NCBI GenBank assembly: GCA_937928685.1
Contig: CALGJU010000232.1
Location: 1-38,593, forward strand
DNA: 38,593 nucleotides
From: an uncultured Granulosicoccaceae bacterium
Lineage (GTDB): Bacteria; Pseudomonadota; Gammaproteobacteria; Granulosicoccales; Granulosicoccaceae
Direction of reading: 5' to 3'
The position numbers and the translations under genes are program-made. Positions 9,624 to 19,687 of the stretch are shown in pieces; the stretch's first letter is position 1; each line of letters starts with the position of its first letter. The notes beneath the pieces are model-generated. The model saw only the letters and a program-made list of their open reading frames with translations, searched no databases and was not told the origin of the DNA.

Positions 9624-9710
9624 GGAATGGTCTCTCGTGAATTAGGGTTTTGGTAATGTGAAATACAACTTACTGTGAAATACAAAAGGCTACTATCAGC
9701 AGATAACGAA

Positions 9711-10523
9711 TTAATGTGAAACAAACAATGGAACAGAGACGTCCCGAATCATGGTGCGCGAAGCGCCTCCAAGAATATACTCACGTATTCGCGAATGGCC
9801 ATAAGCGCCCATAACCACCATGTCAGAGTCAAATCTGCCTGCCAGCTCCAGCAATCGATCGCCAATTTCCGAATCGTCTAAACTGCTGTTGAGTAGATCG
9901 AAAGTAACATCATAACGGGTTAGATGCGCTTCCAGCGCAGCACAACAGCTGTCTTCCTGCGTAGACTTCTGTGTATTAAAAGAGACGATGTTCACAGACT
10001 TGGCCCGGGTAAGTATTGGCATGGCATCGTGTAGTGCGCGTGTAGATTCCCGGGTACCGTTCCAAGCGACCAATACATTCTCCCCCAGTGCATTCTGATT
10101 GAGTTCTTTTGGCACAATCAGTACAGGTCGGCCGCCGCCCAGAGTCGCATTTGCAGGCAGCGCTACGCGCTGTTCGTATTGGTGTCCGGTTTCCGGCTTG
10201 CCCACAACAGCAATGTCACAGGTGCATGCATGCTTTATTAATTGATGGCTTGCGTCGCCGGTGGTTTCTATATAGTTAGCTGTCACGCTATCTTCACCAA
10301 AAAAGGAACCAAATAGTGTGCGAGACTTGCCTGCTGCTTCACCTTCGCGTTCTTCGAATTCCTTTATCAAGTCGGGGTTCATATCTGCATCAAAATATTC
10401 ATAGCTTAGTGGTTGTTTTATATGTAGCCCGGTAATATGCGACGCGAATATTTTTGCAAGCTTCATCGAGGCCCATAATCTGGAGCTGGGATTGCCGTTT
10501 AAGTATACGAGAATATCTTTCAT
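9711..10523 (-). CDS. Tandem-domain universal stress protein
   Basis: MKDILVYLNGN...; C-terminal SDMVVMGAYGHSRIREYILGGASRTMIRDVSVPLFVSH; start set at 10523 behind GGAG. Confidence 0.85.
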   Translation of the reverse strand: MKDILVYLNGNPSSRLWASMKLAKIFASHITGLHIKQPLSYEYFDADMNPDLIKEFEEREGEAAGKSRTLFGSFFGEDSVTANYIETTGDASHQLIKHACTCDIAVVGKPETGHQYEQRVALPANATLGGGRPVLIVPKELNQNALGENVLVAWNGTRESTRALHDAMPILTRAKSVNIVSFNTQKSTQEDSCCAALEAHLTRYDVTFDLLNSSLDDSEIGDRLLELAGRFDSDMVVMGAYGHSRIREYILGGASRTMIRDVSVPLFVSH

Positions 10524-10595
10524 AGCGTTCTCCAATGATATTTGGAATCTTAACTTTGTGCAGCGGTCATTCTCTTATTTCTTGGCTACCAGTTA

Positions 10596-10609
10596 TTGAT
10601 ACAGCTCAA
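10596..10609. promoter_or_regulatory. FNR/Anr-like box TTGATacagCTCAA (1 mismatch)
   Basis: Read directly, centred about 80 bp upstream of the 10523 usp start. Confidence 0.45.
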
Positions 10610-10657
10610 TTTCTCCTGAGCCGGCAGCTTAAACATCGATGACTCATTGCATATTTG

Positions 10658-10671
10658 TTGATTTCAGTCAA
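10658..10671. promoter_or_regulatory. FNR/Anr-like box TTGATttcaGTCAA (1 mismatch)
   Basis: Read directly, upstream of the multiheme cytochrome gene. Confidence 0.55.
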
Positions 10672-10731
10672 AAAAGTCAGGCTCTGACTGATGAATACTG
10701 TTATCAGGCAACAGCAGGCGAGAATTGACAA

Positions 10732-11814
10732 ATGGAAAGTCGGGTGTCACAGATTTCTACCGCATTTTGCATGTTTGTTATTCAGATGGTTATGGCTCCG
10801 CTGGTCATAGCAGATGAAATGAGTATCGATGAGATGTGGGCAGACTCTCCTCATGCAGATGCAAAGTCTGAATCGTTTGTGCACTGGGATAAAGACGGAA
10901 TCATTCCTTCAGACTGTGCAACATGCCATTCAGGTACCGGGTTCAGGGATTTTCTCGGCGATGATGGAAGCAGCGCTGGAGTCACCGACAAAGATCATGC
11001 GCCGGGAAGTCTGGTCGATTGCCAGGCATGTCACAATGATGCGGCTAAAGTGCTGAGTAGCGTTAGATTCCCCTCTGGCGTGGTGGTAGAAAACCTTGAA
11101 TCATCGGTGCAGTGTCTCGTGTGTCATCAGGGAAGATCATCTACCAACAGTGTTAATGCTAAACTGGCAAATCTGGCGGTAGATACCGTCAATGATGAAT
11201 TATCGTTCATAAATATTCACTACCGCGCTGCGGCAGCAACGCTGTACGGGGGGGAAGTTGCAGGTGGCTATCAATACGAAAATCTCACTTATGTGGGACG
11301 TTTCGCTCATGTACCCGGTTTTGACACCTGCACCAGTTGCCACAACGCTCACACCACAGTAGTAGATAGCACACAGTGCAGTACCTGCCATGCAGGCAAT
11401 GATGAGTTAAGTACTATCCGGATAACGGCTATTGATTTTGATGGTGATGGTGATAAAAATGAAGGAATCGCGGCCGAGATAGCCTCTCTTCATGAAAGAC
11501 TTGGCGCCGCCATTCGCGATTACAGTTCTGATGTTGCTAATGCGCCGATCGGATATAAACCCGGGCGATATCCATACTTTTTCCACGATAAAAATGGTGA
11601 CGCTCAGATTGACGACGCTGAAGGAATCTACCCGAACCGTTATCAAAGCTGGACGCCGCGTTTATTGCAAGCGGCCTACAACTACCAGTTTGTATTGGTT
11701 GATCCGGGAGCATATGCCCATAATCCCAAATATGTTATACAGCTTCTGTACGACAGTATCAGTGACCTCAAAACCCGTATTGATGTTGATATTGATGATA
11801 TCTCACGACCGTAA
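10732..11814 (+). CDS. Secreted/periplasmic five-heme cytochrome c with EF-hand-like loop(s)
   Basis: Five CxxCH motifs (CATCH, CQACH, CLVCH, CTSCH, CSTCH), N-terminal hydrophobic signal, DKNGDAQIDDAE loop. Confidence 0.85.
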   Translation: MESRVSQISTAFCMFVIQMVMAPLVIADEMSIDEMWADSPHADAKSESFVHWDKDGIIPSDCATCHSGTGFRDFLGDDGSSAGVTDKDHAPGSLVDCQACHNDAAKVLSSVRFPSGVVVENLESSVQCLVCHQGRSSTNSVNAKLANLAVDTVNDELSFINIHYRAAAATLYGGEVAGGYQYENLTYVGRFAHVPGFDTCTSCHNAHTTVVDSTQCSTCHAGNDELSTIRITAIDFDGDGDKNEGIAAEIASLHERLGAAIRDYSSDVANAPIGYKPGRYPYFFHDKNGDAQIDDAEGIYPNRYQSWTPRLLQAAYNYQFVLVDPGAYAHNPKYVIQLLYDSISDLKTRIDVDIDDISRP

Positions 11815-11886
11815 ATGACCACTATGATGCCATTGCCGCATCGATTGTGGTTTATAATTAGAACAACATAACCACAATATATCGCT

Positions 11887-13782
11887 ATGGTACACAGCAC
11901 CAGTAAAAGTCAGCTTGACTCAATTCTTGATGCAGTTGACGCTGCAATAATAACGATTGACCAATCCGGCATCATTGTTAATTGTAATGACGCCACCACA
12001 AGAATGTTTGGCTACCCAAGGGACAAGCTGGTAGGAAAAAACGTAAAAATACTGATGCCCCAGCCGTACAAGCAAGAACATGACGGATATATCGAAAACC
12101 ATTTAACCACAGGCGAGAAGCGAATCATTGGCACTGGCAGAAAAGTCAGTGGGCAGCATCAGTCTGGCAATATTTTCCCGGTGCACCTGTCTGTCGCGAA
12201 GTTTGAAGACGAAGGCAGACTATTCTTTACCGGCATCCTTCACGACTTAACCGAACTGGAAGAGGTTCGTTCGACAAGTCAAAGGCTGGGGCAGATTGTT
12301 GACGAATCTGTCAATGAGATTTACACATTTGATGTTAAATCCCTACAGTTTACCAATGCTAATCGTGCAGCAATTAAAAACCTGGGCTATACACTGGAGC
12401 AGCTAAAAACGCTGACCCCTGTTGGTATTGTTTTACGGTTGACAGAAGAAGCGCTACTCAACACGCTTAAACCTCTACTCAATGGTAATTCTGAACGTGT
12501 GTCACTTCATACTCGCTTGGTGCGCAGTGATAAAACACAATACGAAGCAGAGGTTAACTTACATTTATCTCACGCTTTCGAATCACCGGAGTTCGCCGCC
12601 ATCGTGCAGGATGTTACTGATAAGAATCGTATGATTGAGTCCTTGCATAACAGCCAAAAAATTGAGTCTATCGGTAACTTGACCGGTGGAATTGCACATG
12701 ATTTTAACAATATCCTGACCGTGATTATCGGCAATCTGGATCTGCTGGAAATGGACAAATATGATACTGACGAGACTGAACTGCTGGATGAGGTAAAAGG
12801 CGCAGCTGATATGGGGGCAAGACTGACGAAACGGCTTTTAACATTTGCACGTCGGAGTCCGCTGTCTCCTAAAACGATAAGTGTAAACAACCTGATAATC
12901 GATCTCACAGATATGCTGTCGCGCACCCTGGGCGGCAATATATCGCTTGAAACTCAGCTTGCTGATAAGTTGTGGCGTACCAACGTTGATATTTCAGCGC
13001 TGGAGAATTCCCTGGTAAATTTAGCTATCAATGCACGTGATGCCATGCCTGACGGAGGTCGTCTGATCATAGAGACGAGCAATTGTCAGCTCGATGATGA
13101 AACAATACTAGGTAAAAACATCAATCCCGGTGATTTTGTAAAGATATCAATCACCGATACTGGCAGCGGCATACAGGAAGACCTGCGTGACACACTTTTT
13201 GAGCCCTTCGTTACCAGTAAAAAGGGTGGCAACGGTACAGGCCTTGGCTTAAGTATGGTCTATGGATTTGTACATCAATCCGGCGGTACGATCTCTGTCT
13301 ACTCTGAGTTGGAAATAGGCACTACATTTTCAATGTATTTACCAAGAGAGCAGGGAGAGAGCTCGAAAAGTACAGAACAAATCACCTCGACGTCAGCGAT
13401 TATTGGTCAGGGTAAAAGAATCCTTATCGCTGAAGATGACGATAATGTACGAAAATTGACTATAAAGCGTCTGGAAGCACTCGGGCATCACGTTATACCG
13501 GCTTCGAATGGACATGAAGCACTGGCACTGTTTGAAGCAGACCCGTTTGTGGATATTGTTTTCAGCGACGTAGTGATGACAGAAGGCATGTCCGGCTATG
13601 ATTTAGCGCTGATAATTCGTGAACTCAGCCCGGCTACGCCAGTCCTGCTAACGTCGGGTTTTGCAGAAAACATCATCAGCGATGGTCAGCTTGAGGCATC
13701 TGGATTGACGTTATTGCGTAAGCCGTATCATCAAAGCGATTTAAAGTTCGCCCTTGAAGACTTGCTAAAGGATAGCTATTAA
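11887..13782 (+). CDS. PAS-PAS hybrid histidine kinase with C-terminal receiver; first PAS FixL-like
   Basis: PAS1 …MFGYPRDKLVGKNVKILMPQPYKQEHDGYI…RIIGTGRKVSG; H-box GGIAHDFNNIL; N/G boxes NLAINARDAMP, ITDTGSGI, GTGLGLSMVYGFV; receiver ILIAEDDDNVRK…FSDVVMTEGMSG…RKPY. Confidence 0.9.
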   Translation: MVHSTSKSQLDSILDAVDAAIITIDQSGIIVNCNDATTRMFGYPRDKLVGKNVKILMPQPYKQEHDGYIENHLTTGEKRIIGTGRKVSGQHQSGNIFPVHLSVAKFEDEGRLFFTGILHDLTELEEVRSTSQRLGQIVDESVNEIYTFDVKSLQFTNANRAAIKNLGYTLEQLKTLTPVGIVLRLTEEALLNTLKPLLNGNSERVSLHTRLVRSDKTQYEAEVNLHLSHAFESPEFAAIVQDVTDKNRMIESLHNSQKIESIGNLTGGIAHDFNNILTVIIGNLDLLEMDKYDTDETELLDEVKGAADMGARLTKRLLTFARRSPLSPKTISVNNLIIDLTDMLSRTLGGNISLETQLADKLWRTNVDISALENSLVNLAINARDAMPDGGRLIIETSNCQLDDETILGKNINPGDFVKISITDTGSGIQEDLRDTLFEPFVTSKKGGNGTGLGLSMVYGFVHQSGGTISVYSELEIGTTFSMYLPREQGESSKSTEQITSTSAIIGQGKRILIAEDDDNVRKLTIKRLEALGHHVIPASNGHEALALFEADPFVDIVFSDVVMTEGMSGYDLALIIRELSPATPVLLTSGFAENIISDGQLEASGLTLLRKPYHQSDLKFALEDLLKDSY

Positions 13783-13800
13783 CAACCCGATCACTGTCTG

Positions 13801-16239
13801 ATGTTTCAAAGAATAGAGACAGCCTACAAAAAGGTGCGCAGAATATTTAGTCGCAGTGAATGGCTGGTGAGGCTGCTTGGTCTCGACAGACATAACAATT
13901 CATTATTGAACAACAAGGAATATGCAGCGCACCCGGTTGGATTAATATTGGTTCAGATTGATGGTCTGGGCCACGATCAGCTTAAACAGGCTATTGATAG
14001 TGGTGAGCTGCCGTTTATAAGAAGGCTACTTAATAAAGAACATTATCAATGCCTTCCGCTCTACAGCGGTTTGCCAAGCTCAACACCAGCAGTGCAGGGC
14101 GAACTTTTCTATGGTGTGAAAAACATAGTGCCGTCATTCGCCTTTAGACGCAAAGCAGACGGCAGGCAGACGCGCATGGTTGAACCTGCAGCGGCTCACC
14201 GTATACAGAAAGAACTTGAGGCGCGCGGTACAGCACTTTTAAAAAATGGCAGTGCATACTGTGATATTTATACCGGTGGTGCAAGAGAGTCACACTTTTG
14301 TGCCGCTTCATCCGGATGGAATACCCTGTTTAGCTGGTCGGCGGTACGGCACTGGGGGATAGTTTTATTGTTGAACATTCCCACGTTGGTGAAAGTCGTT
14401 GCTTTGATGGTGATAGAAATATTATTAGCAGTAAAGGATCTGTTCAAGGGCATTATAGACGGAAAATCTGCTATAGCAGAAATGAAGTCCCTTGTAGCAC
14501 GTGTGATGGTTAGTATTCTGCTGCGTGATCTTGTCACTATTGGTGCAACTGTCGATATTGCGCGCGGCCTCCCGGTGATCCACCTAAACTATCTGGGATA
14601 CGATGAGCAAAGTCATCGCAGGGGCCCCGACTCACCCTTTGCTCACTGGACACTCAAGGGCATAGATAAATGCATAGAGAAATTATGGAGAGCCAGCCAT
14701 CACAATATACATCGTCACTACGATCTTTGGGTATATTCAGATCACGGGCAAGAGCGAACCACCCCTTATACAAGGCTTACCGGCAACACTATTAACTCAG
14801 CGGTAGCTTTCGCATATGACGATATTCTGCGGAAACACCAGCCGACTACAACACGTGTTTCAAGGAATTCACTGACAGAAGAACAGTTGAACTCAGGCAA
14901 TGCTTGCTACGAAAAACTCGATGTAAGTGGCACTAATTCATCCCAGCCAGGTAAGACAGCACATTCCCCGGTCACTATCGCTATAGGACCGGTAGGGCAC
15001 GTATACATCGACAATAAGCGTGCGTTATCGTTGCGATCGGATATAGCGTCTCAGTTGGTACTGCATTATAAAGTACCCGCGGCAGTGCTTATGTGTTCCG
15101 ATCGATTGGAAGTGCACATGGCGGCTGGCGTATCGTATCTTCCCGGTGATGGCAACAGGGTCTTTGGTGCTTGCCATCCGTTTCTCAAGGAACTATCAAG
15201 TGATCTGCTCGAGATGTGCCGACACGTGGATGCAGGCGATATTGTATTACTCGGCTGCGTTAACGGCGTGGAGTCGGTGTCGTTTAAGACAGAGAATGGC
15301 GCACATGCCGGAATCGGACCCAATGAAACCAAGGCATTCGCGTTAATTCCCGCGGACACCGACTTGAGTGATGATAAAAAAGATTATATCCGTCCGGCAG
15401 TGTTACACCGCGCCGGGCTTAGAATACTAAGCCCGCAATCGCAAAAAATATCCGTTTCTGCTGGTGCAGACAAAATTCCAAAGGCGGACATTACTCATCA
15501 GAATCACAGCTTAAAGGTAATGACTTATAACGTGCACAGTTGCATTGGCATGGACAATATTGCATCGCCGGAGCGTATTGCTCGTGTTATATCGCGCTAT
15601 AGACCTGACATCATTGCGCTACAGGAGCTTGATGTTAACCGTACAAGAAGCAACAATATTCATCAGGCGAGTTTGATTGCCGAAATGCTGGATATGGATT
15701 TTTATTTTCATCCCTCAATCAGTGAAGCACATGAGGAATACGGTGATGCCATTATCAGTCGCTTTCCTATGCAACTGAGAAAGGCTGCGGCACTTCCCAA
15801 GCCGACGTCTATGATTGATATAGAAACCCGTGGTGCACTTTGGGTTACAGTAGATTATTTTGGTGACAAATTGCAGATCTTTAACACACACTTGGGATTA
15901 CGCAACAAGGAGCGATTACTACAGACAGAAGCACTGCTCGGTGATCAGTGGCTACATCACCCGGATTGCATCGGGCCCTCAATACTGTGTGGTGATCTGA
16001 ATGCGGTAGCAAGCTCTCGGGTAGTGCAACGATTCAGCCCGGAGTTTACAGATGTACAAACACACCTGCCACGCAATATGCGGAAGAAGACATTTAGCTC
16101 AAGAGTTCCGACCGTGCAGATTGACTATATACTGGCAAATGAGAACTTTAAAACTCATTCTGTGGAGGTTCTGGATAGTGAGTTGACCAGAGTGGCAAGT
16201 GATCATTTGCCGATGATGGCGTCACTTACGCTGCAATAA
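13801..16239 (+). CDS. Two-domain protein: alkaline-phosphatase-superfamily phosphodiesterase + endonuclease/exonuclease/phosphatase (EEP) domain
   Basis: N-terminal VGLILVQIDGLG, LPSSTPAVQGELFYG, YLGYDEQSHRRG, VYSDHGQE, AHAGIGP; C-terminal LKVMTYNVHSC, IIALQELD, NTHLG, CGDLNA, QIDYIL, ASDHLPM. Confidence 0.85.
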   Translation: MFQRIETAYKKVRRIFSRSEWLVRLLGLDRHNNSLLNNKEYAAHPVGLILVQIDGLGHDQLKQAIDSGELPFIRRLLNKEHYQCLPLYSGLPSSTPAVQGELFYGVKNIVPSFAFRRKADGRQTRMVEPAAAHRIQKELEARGTALLKNGSAYCDIYTGGARESHFCAASSGWNTLFSWSAVRHWGIVLLLNIPTLVKVVALMVIEILLAVKDLFKGIIDGKSAIAEMKSLVARVMVSILLRDLVTIGATVDIARGLPVIHLNYLGYDEQSHRRGPDSPFAHWTLKGIDKCIEKLWRASHHNIHRHYDLWVYSDHGQERTTPYTRLTGNTINSAVAFAYDDILRKHQPTTTRVSRNSLTEEQLNSGNACYEKLDVSGTNSSQPGKTAHSPVTIAIGPVGHVYIDNKRALSLRSDIASQLVLHYKVPAAVLMCSDRLEVHMAAGVSYLPGDGNRVFGACHPFLKELSSDLLEMCRHVDAGDIVLLGCVNGVESVSFKTENGAHAGIGPNETKAFALIPADTDLSDDKKDYIRPAVLHRAGLRILSPQSQKISVSAGADKIPKADITHQNHSLKVMTYNVHSCIGMDNIASPERIARVISRYRPDIIALQELDVNRTRSNNIHQASLIAEMLDMDFYFHPSISEAHEEYGDAIISRFPMQLRKAAALPKPTSMIDIETRGALWVTVDYFGDKLQIFNTHLGLRNKERLLQTEALLGDQWLHHPDCIGPSILCGDLNAVASSRVVQRFSPEFTDVQTHLPRNMRKKTFSSRVPTVQIDYILANENFKTHSVEVLDSELTRVASDHLPMMASLTLQ

Positions 16240-16258
16240 TAATTACCTTAATTGATTA

Positions 16259-16272
16259 TTGATATGTATCAA
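16259..16272. promoter_or_regulatory. FNR/Anr-like box TTGATatgtATCAA (perfect)
   Basis: Exact match; centred about 69 bp upstream of dnaK ATG. Confidence 0.75.
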
Positions 16273-16334
16273 TCACCTGTTTGATGTACACCAGTACGTT
16301 ATTGAAAACCGAACATCAAAAAGGGCACGGAACA

Positions 16335-18242
16335 ATGGGTAAAACGATAGGAATTGATCTAGGTACTACGAATTCATGTGTGGCGGTGATGGAGGGTGAT
16401 AGGCCAAAGGTGGTTGAAAACAGTGAAGGCGCACGTACTACGCCCTCTGTAATCGCTTATACCGCTGATGGTGAAACCCTGGTAGGGCAATCAGCGAAAC
16501 GCCAGGCGGTTACTAATCCGCACAATACTTTATATGCAATTAAGCGTTTAATCGGTCGTCGCTTTGATGATGATGTAGTGCAAATGGATATAGACAAATC
16601 ACCATTCAAAATTATCAAGGCTGACAATGGAGATGCCTGGGTAGAAGCCAATGGTAAAAAGATGGCACCGCCAGAGATTTCAGCGCTGGTGCTGGCTAAG
16701 ATGAAACAAACCGCAGAGGAATACCTGGGTTATTCAGTAACTGACGCTGTCGTTACGGTACCGGCTTACTTTAATGATTCTCAGCGTCAAGCGACGAAAG
16801 ATGCCGGGCGCATCGCCGGGCTGGACGTAAAACGTATTATCAATGAGCCCACAGCCGCGGCGCTTGCGTATGGTTTGGATAAAAAAAGCGGTGATCAAAA
16901 AGTTGCTGTGTTTGATCTCGGTGGCGGCACCTTCGATATTTCTATCATCGAAATTGCTGAGGTAGAAGGAGAACAACAGTTTGAGGTACTGGCGACCAAC
17001 GGAGATACCTTTCTGGGCGGTGAGGATTTTGATCTCGCGATCATAAATTACCTGTCGAATGATTTTAGAAAGGAATCAGGAGTCGATCTTACCGCTGATC
17101 CGGTGGCGTTACAGAGGCTCAAAGAAGCCGCTGAAAAAGCCAAGATCGAGCTCAGCTCTAACCAGCAAACTGATATCAACTTACCCTATATTACAGCGGA
17201 TGCAAGTGGCCCTAAGCATCTGAACTTAAAACTCACTCGTGCGAAACTGGAGTCATTGGTATCTGATCTGGTAGACCGGAGCCTTGCGCCCTGCAAGCTT
17301 GCTGTCAAAGATGCAGAGCTAAATATTTCCGATATTGACGATGTAATTCTTGTTGGTGGTCAAACGCGAATGCCATTGGTTCAACAGAGAGTGAAAGAAC
17401 TATTCAACAGAGAACCGCGTAAAGACGTCAACCCGGATGAAGCCGTTGCCGTCGGTGCTGCGTTACAAGGTGCAGTATTATCTGGTGATGTCAGTGATGT
17501 ACTTCTACTGGATGTCGCTCCGCTCTCACTGGGGATTGAGACCATGGGCAGTGTGATGACCAAACTAATTACCAAGAACACTACCATTCCAACCAAAGCC
17601 AAAGAAACCTTTTCAACGGCAGAGGATAACCAGGCGGCAGTGACAGTGCATGTTCTGCAAGGTGAGCGGGAGCGAGCGCAGGACAACAAGTCATTAGGCC
17701 AGTTCAACCTTGAAGATATTCCTGCGCAACCTCGTGGCCTACCGCAGATTGAAGTAACGTTTGATATTGACGCCAACGGGATCCTAAGCGTTTCAGCCAA
17801 AGATAAGAAGAGCGGCAAAGAGCAGTCGATCACCATTAAAGCGTCCTCTGGCCTGTCTGACGACGAGGTCAAGCGTATGATCAAAGAGGCGGAAGAAAAT
17901 GCAGTATCCGATCAGAAGTTCCGTGCACTGGCTGATTCACGCAATGAGGCGGATGCCCGTATACACAGCAGTAAAAAGTGGGCAGACGAGCAGGGCGATA
18001 CACTTGCAACCGCCGACAAGGAAGCAATTAGTGATGCGGTTATCGCGCTTGAACAAGATATTAAGGGTGATGATAAGGGCAAAATTGATGAAGGTGCTGC
18101 GTCTTTGAAGGCGCTGGTTGATAAATTAACGCAGCAAAGCGTTCAACAAGATCCCGCGCCGAGCCAGTCGGGCGCGACGAATGAACCTGCAACAGAGGAC
18201 GTTATCGACGCTGAGTTCGAAGATGTTAGCGATGATCGATGA
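16335..18242 (+). CDS. dnaK: Hsp70 chaperone DnaK
   Basis: [46 protein letters not shown]-terminus [14 protein letters not shown]. Confidence 0.97.
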   Translation: MGKTIGIDLGTTNSCVAVMEGDRPKVVENSEGARTTPSVIAYTADGETLVGQSAKRQAVTNPHNTLYAIKRLIGRRFDDDVVQMDIDKSPFKIIKADNGDAWVEANGKKMAPPEISALVLAKMKQTAEEYLGYSVTDAVVTVPAYFNDSQRQATKDAGRIAGLDVKRIINEPTAAALAYGLDKKSGDQKVAVFDLGGGTFDISIIEIAEVEGEQQFEVLATNGDTFLGGEDFDLAIINYLSNDFRKESGVDLTADPVALQRLKEAAEKAKIELSSNQQTDINLPYITADASGPKHLNLKLTRAKLESLVSDLVDRSLAPCKLAVKDAELNISDIDDVILVGGQTRMPLVQQRVKELFNREPRKDVNPDEAVAVGAALQGAVLSGDVSDVLLLDVAPLSLGIETMGSVMTKLITKNTTIPTKAKETFSTAEDNQAAVTVHVLQGERERAQDNKSLGQFNLEDIPAQPRGLPQIEVTFDIDANGILSVSAKDKKSGKEQSITIKASSGLSDDEVKRMIKEAEENAVSDQKFRALADSRNEADARIHSSKKWADEQGDTLATADKEAISDAVIALEQDIKGDDKGKIDEGAASLKALVDKLTQQSVQQDPAPSQSGATNEPATEDVIDAEFEDVSDDR

Positions 18243-18277
18243 AGCTACGCTCATTGATATGACGGGTCAGATGCATC

Positions 18278-18296
18278 GCCGCTTAAAATAAGCGGC
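18278..18296 (+). terminator. Hairpin downstream of dnaK (gccgctta-aaa-taagcggc), possible terminator
   Basis: 8-bp perfect arms with 3-nt loop 36 bp past the dnaK stop; no strong T-tract. Confidence 0.4.
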
Positions 18297-18401
18297 TGAT
18301 GTTGCCTTGTGCATGATCTGGCAGATCTTGTCCTTCTGTTATGGGTTCGTGTAGATGCTGAGTTCTCAACCTGCAAGTGGACTACAGGTTAATTCAGAAA
18401 C

Positions 18402-18704
18402 CTACCTTAGATGCCTAAGCCTCCGCAATTCTTGATCTTGCTGCTCTATCGTATCTATCAATTGCAATGCCAGTGCTACGCCTGCAGTATTTAGTTCGAG
18501 ATCAGTTTGAAGCCGAAGTGCTTTTAGCGTGATATGCAGCTGGTGGTAACTAAACTTATTACCGTTCACATCAGATACGATTACGTCGTATTCGAGCAAT
18601 GAGCCTATCCAGTCACTATTTTTTCCGGCTAGCCGGCATAGATCATCTAATGAGTAAACGGAACTTTGAGAGGTGATAATTTCTAGGTTTATTTCATCGG
18701 ACAT
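18402..18704 (-). CDS. cbpM: CbpM-like chaperone modulator
   Basis: About 100 aa after start re-set (MSDEINLEIITSQSSVYSLDDLCRLAGKNSDWIGSLLEYDVI…); directly downstream of cbpA; MerR-like N-terminus. Confidence 0.75.
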   Translation of the reverse strand: MSDEINLEIITSQSSVYSLDDLCRLAGKNSDWIGSLLEYDVIVSDVNGNKFSYHQLHITLKALRLQTDLELNTAGVALALQLIDTIEQQDQELRRLRHLR

Positions 18705-18729
18705 TTCGTTAATTCCTTTGAATAAAGTG

Positions 18730-19677
18730 TCAGGATGCAATCTGTCGTGGATTAAAATCAGGCCATGCTGCCTGCATTTTTTTATACAGTTTCTTTTGAT
18801 CTTCATTTTCAGCGACCGGCAAAACGACAGACAGCACAACGAGCTGATCACCGGGAGGTTTGCCCGGCAGGCCCCGGCCTTTTAGACGTAATGTTTGGCC
18901 TTGTTTTGCATTTTCAGGGATTTTAAGCGCAACATTTCCGCCAAGCGTTGGAACTTCTATACTGGTGCCAGTGGATGCCTCCCATGGAGCAAGAGGTATG
19001 TTGACCGTCACATCGCGGCCGTGAAGAAGAAACACCTGGTCGAATGAAATGTTTACTTCAATAATCAGGTCACCGCTGCTGCCGCCACCAATCGGTGGCC
19101 CGCCTTGACCTTTAAGACGGATTTTCTGACCGTTGATAATGCCTTGCGGCAGGGTGACTTTCAGCTCTTTATTTTCCGAATGTATTGTACCGTCCGCGTG
19201 ATGCACAGGCATTTGTAAGGTTAACGGTAGGGAAGCGCCTCGATAAGCATCATGTAACGTGACAGTGATTTTTGCATTTATATCTTGCCCATTAACTGAA
19301 AACCGCTCTTCGGCGTGGCGCGATTGTGCCCCGTAACCCTGGTTCGGATAGAAGGCATTAAATATGTCTGATAATGACTCATCAAAATTACCGTCAGAAT
19401 ATTGCCTGTGACTACCCTGTGTAGCTCGTGGCTGCTGATCACCAGGTCTCCGACCTTGTTTGGCCATTTCCCTACGTTGATCAAACTCGGCTCGCTTATC
19501 TTTGTCTTTTAGTACGTTCCACGCCTCCGATACTAGTTTAAACTGTTCCTCAGCGTTGTCTTCCTTGCTTACATCGGGATGATAGAGACGCGCGAGCTTA
19601 CGATAAGATTTTTTTATCGTGGCAGTATCTGCATCACCTGATACACCCAGAATTTTGTAGTAGTCAAGGAATTCCAT
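18730..19677 (-). CDS. cbpA: DnaJ-class co-chaperone CbpA
   Basis: J-domain DYYKILGVSGDADTATIKKSYRKLARLYHPDVSK; DnaJ C-terminal domain without the zinc-finger region. Confidence 0.92.
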   Translation of the reverse strand: MEFLDYYKILGVSGDADTATIKKSYRKLARLYHPDVSKEDNAEEQFKLVSEAWNVLKDKDKRAEFDQRREMAKQGRRPGDQQPRATQGSHRQYSDGNFDESLSDIFNAFYPNQGYGAQSRHAEERFSVNGQDINAKITVTLHDAYRGASLPLTLQMPVHHADGTIHSENKELKVTLPQGIINGQKIRLKGQGGPPIGGGSSGDLIIEVNISFDQVFLLHGRDVTVNIPLAPWEASTGTSIEVPTLGGNVALKIPENAKQGQTLRLKGRGLPGKPPGDQLVVLSVVLPVAENEDQKKLYKKMQAAWPDFNPRQIAS

Positions 19678-19687
19678 GGAATGTTTT

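Noticed and set aside
17381-17884. 167-aa minus-strand ORF
   Set aside because: Lies wholly antisense within dnaK; low-complexity Ser-rich translation, typical shadow ORF.
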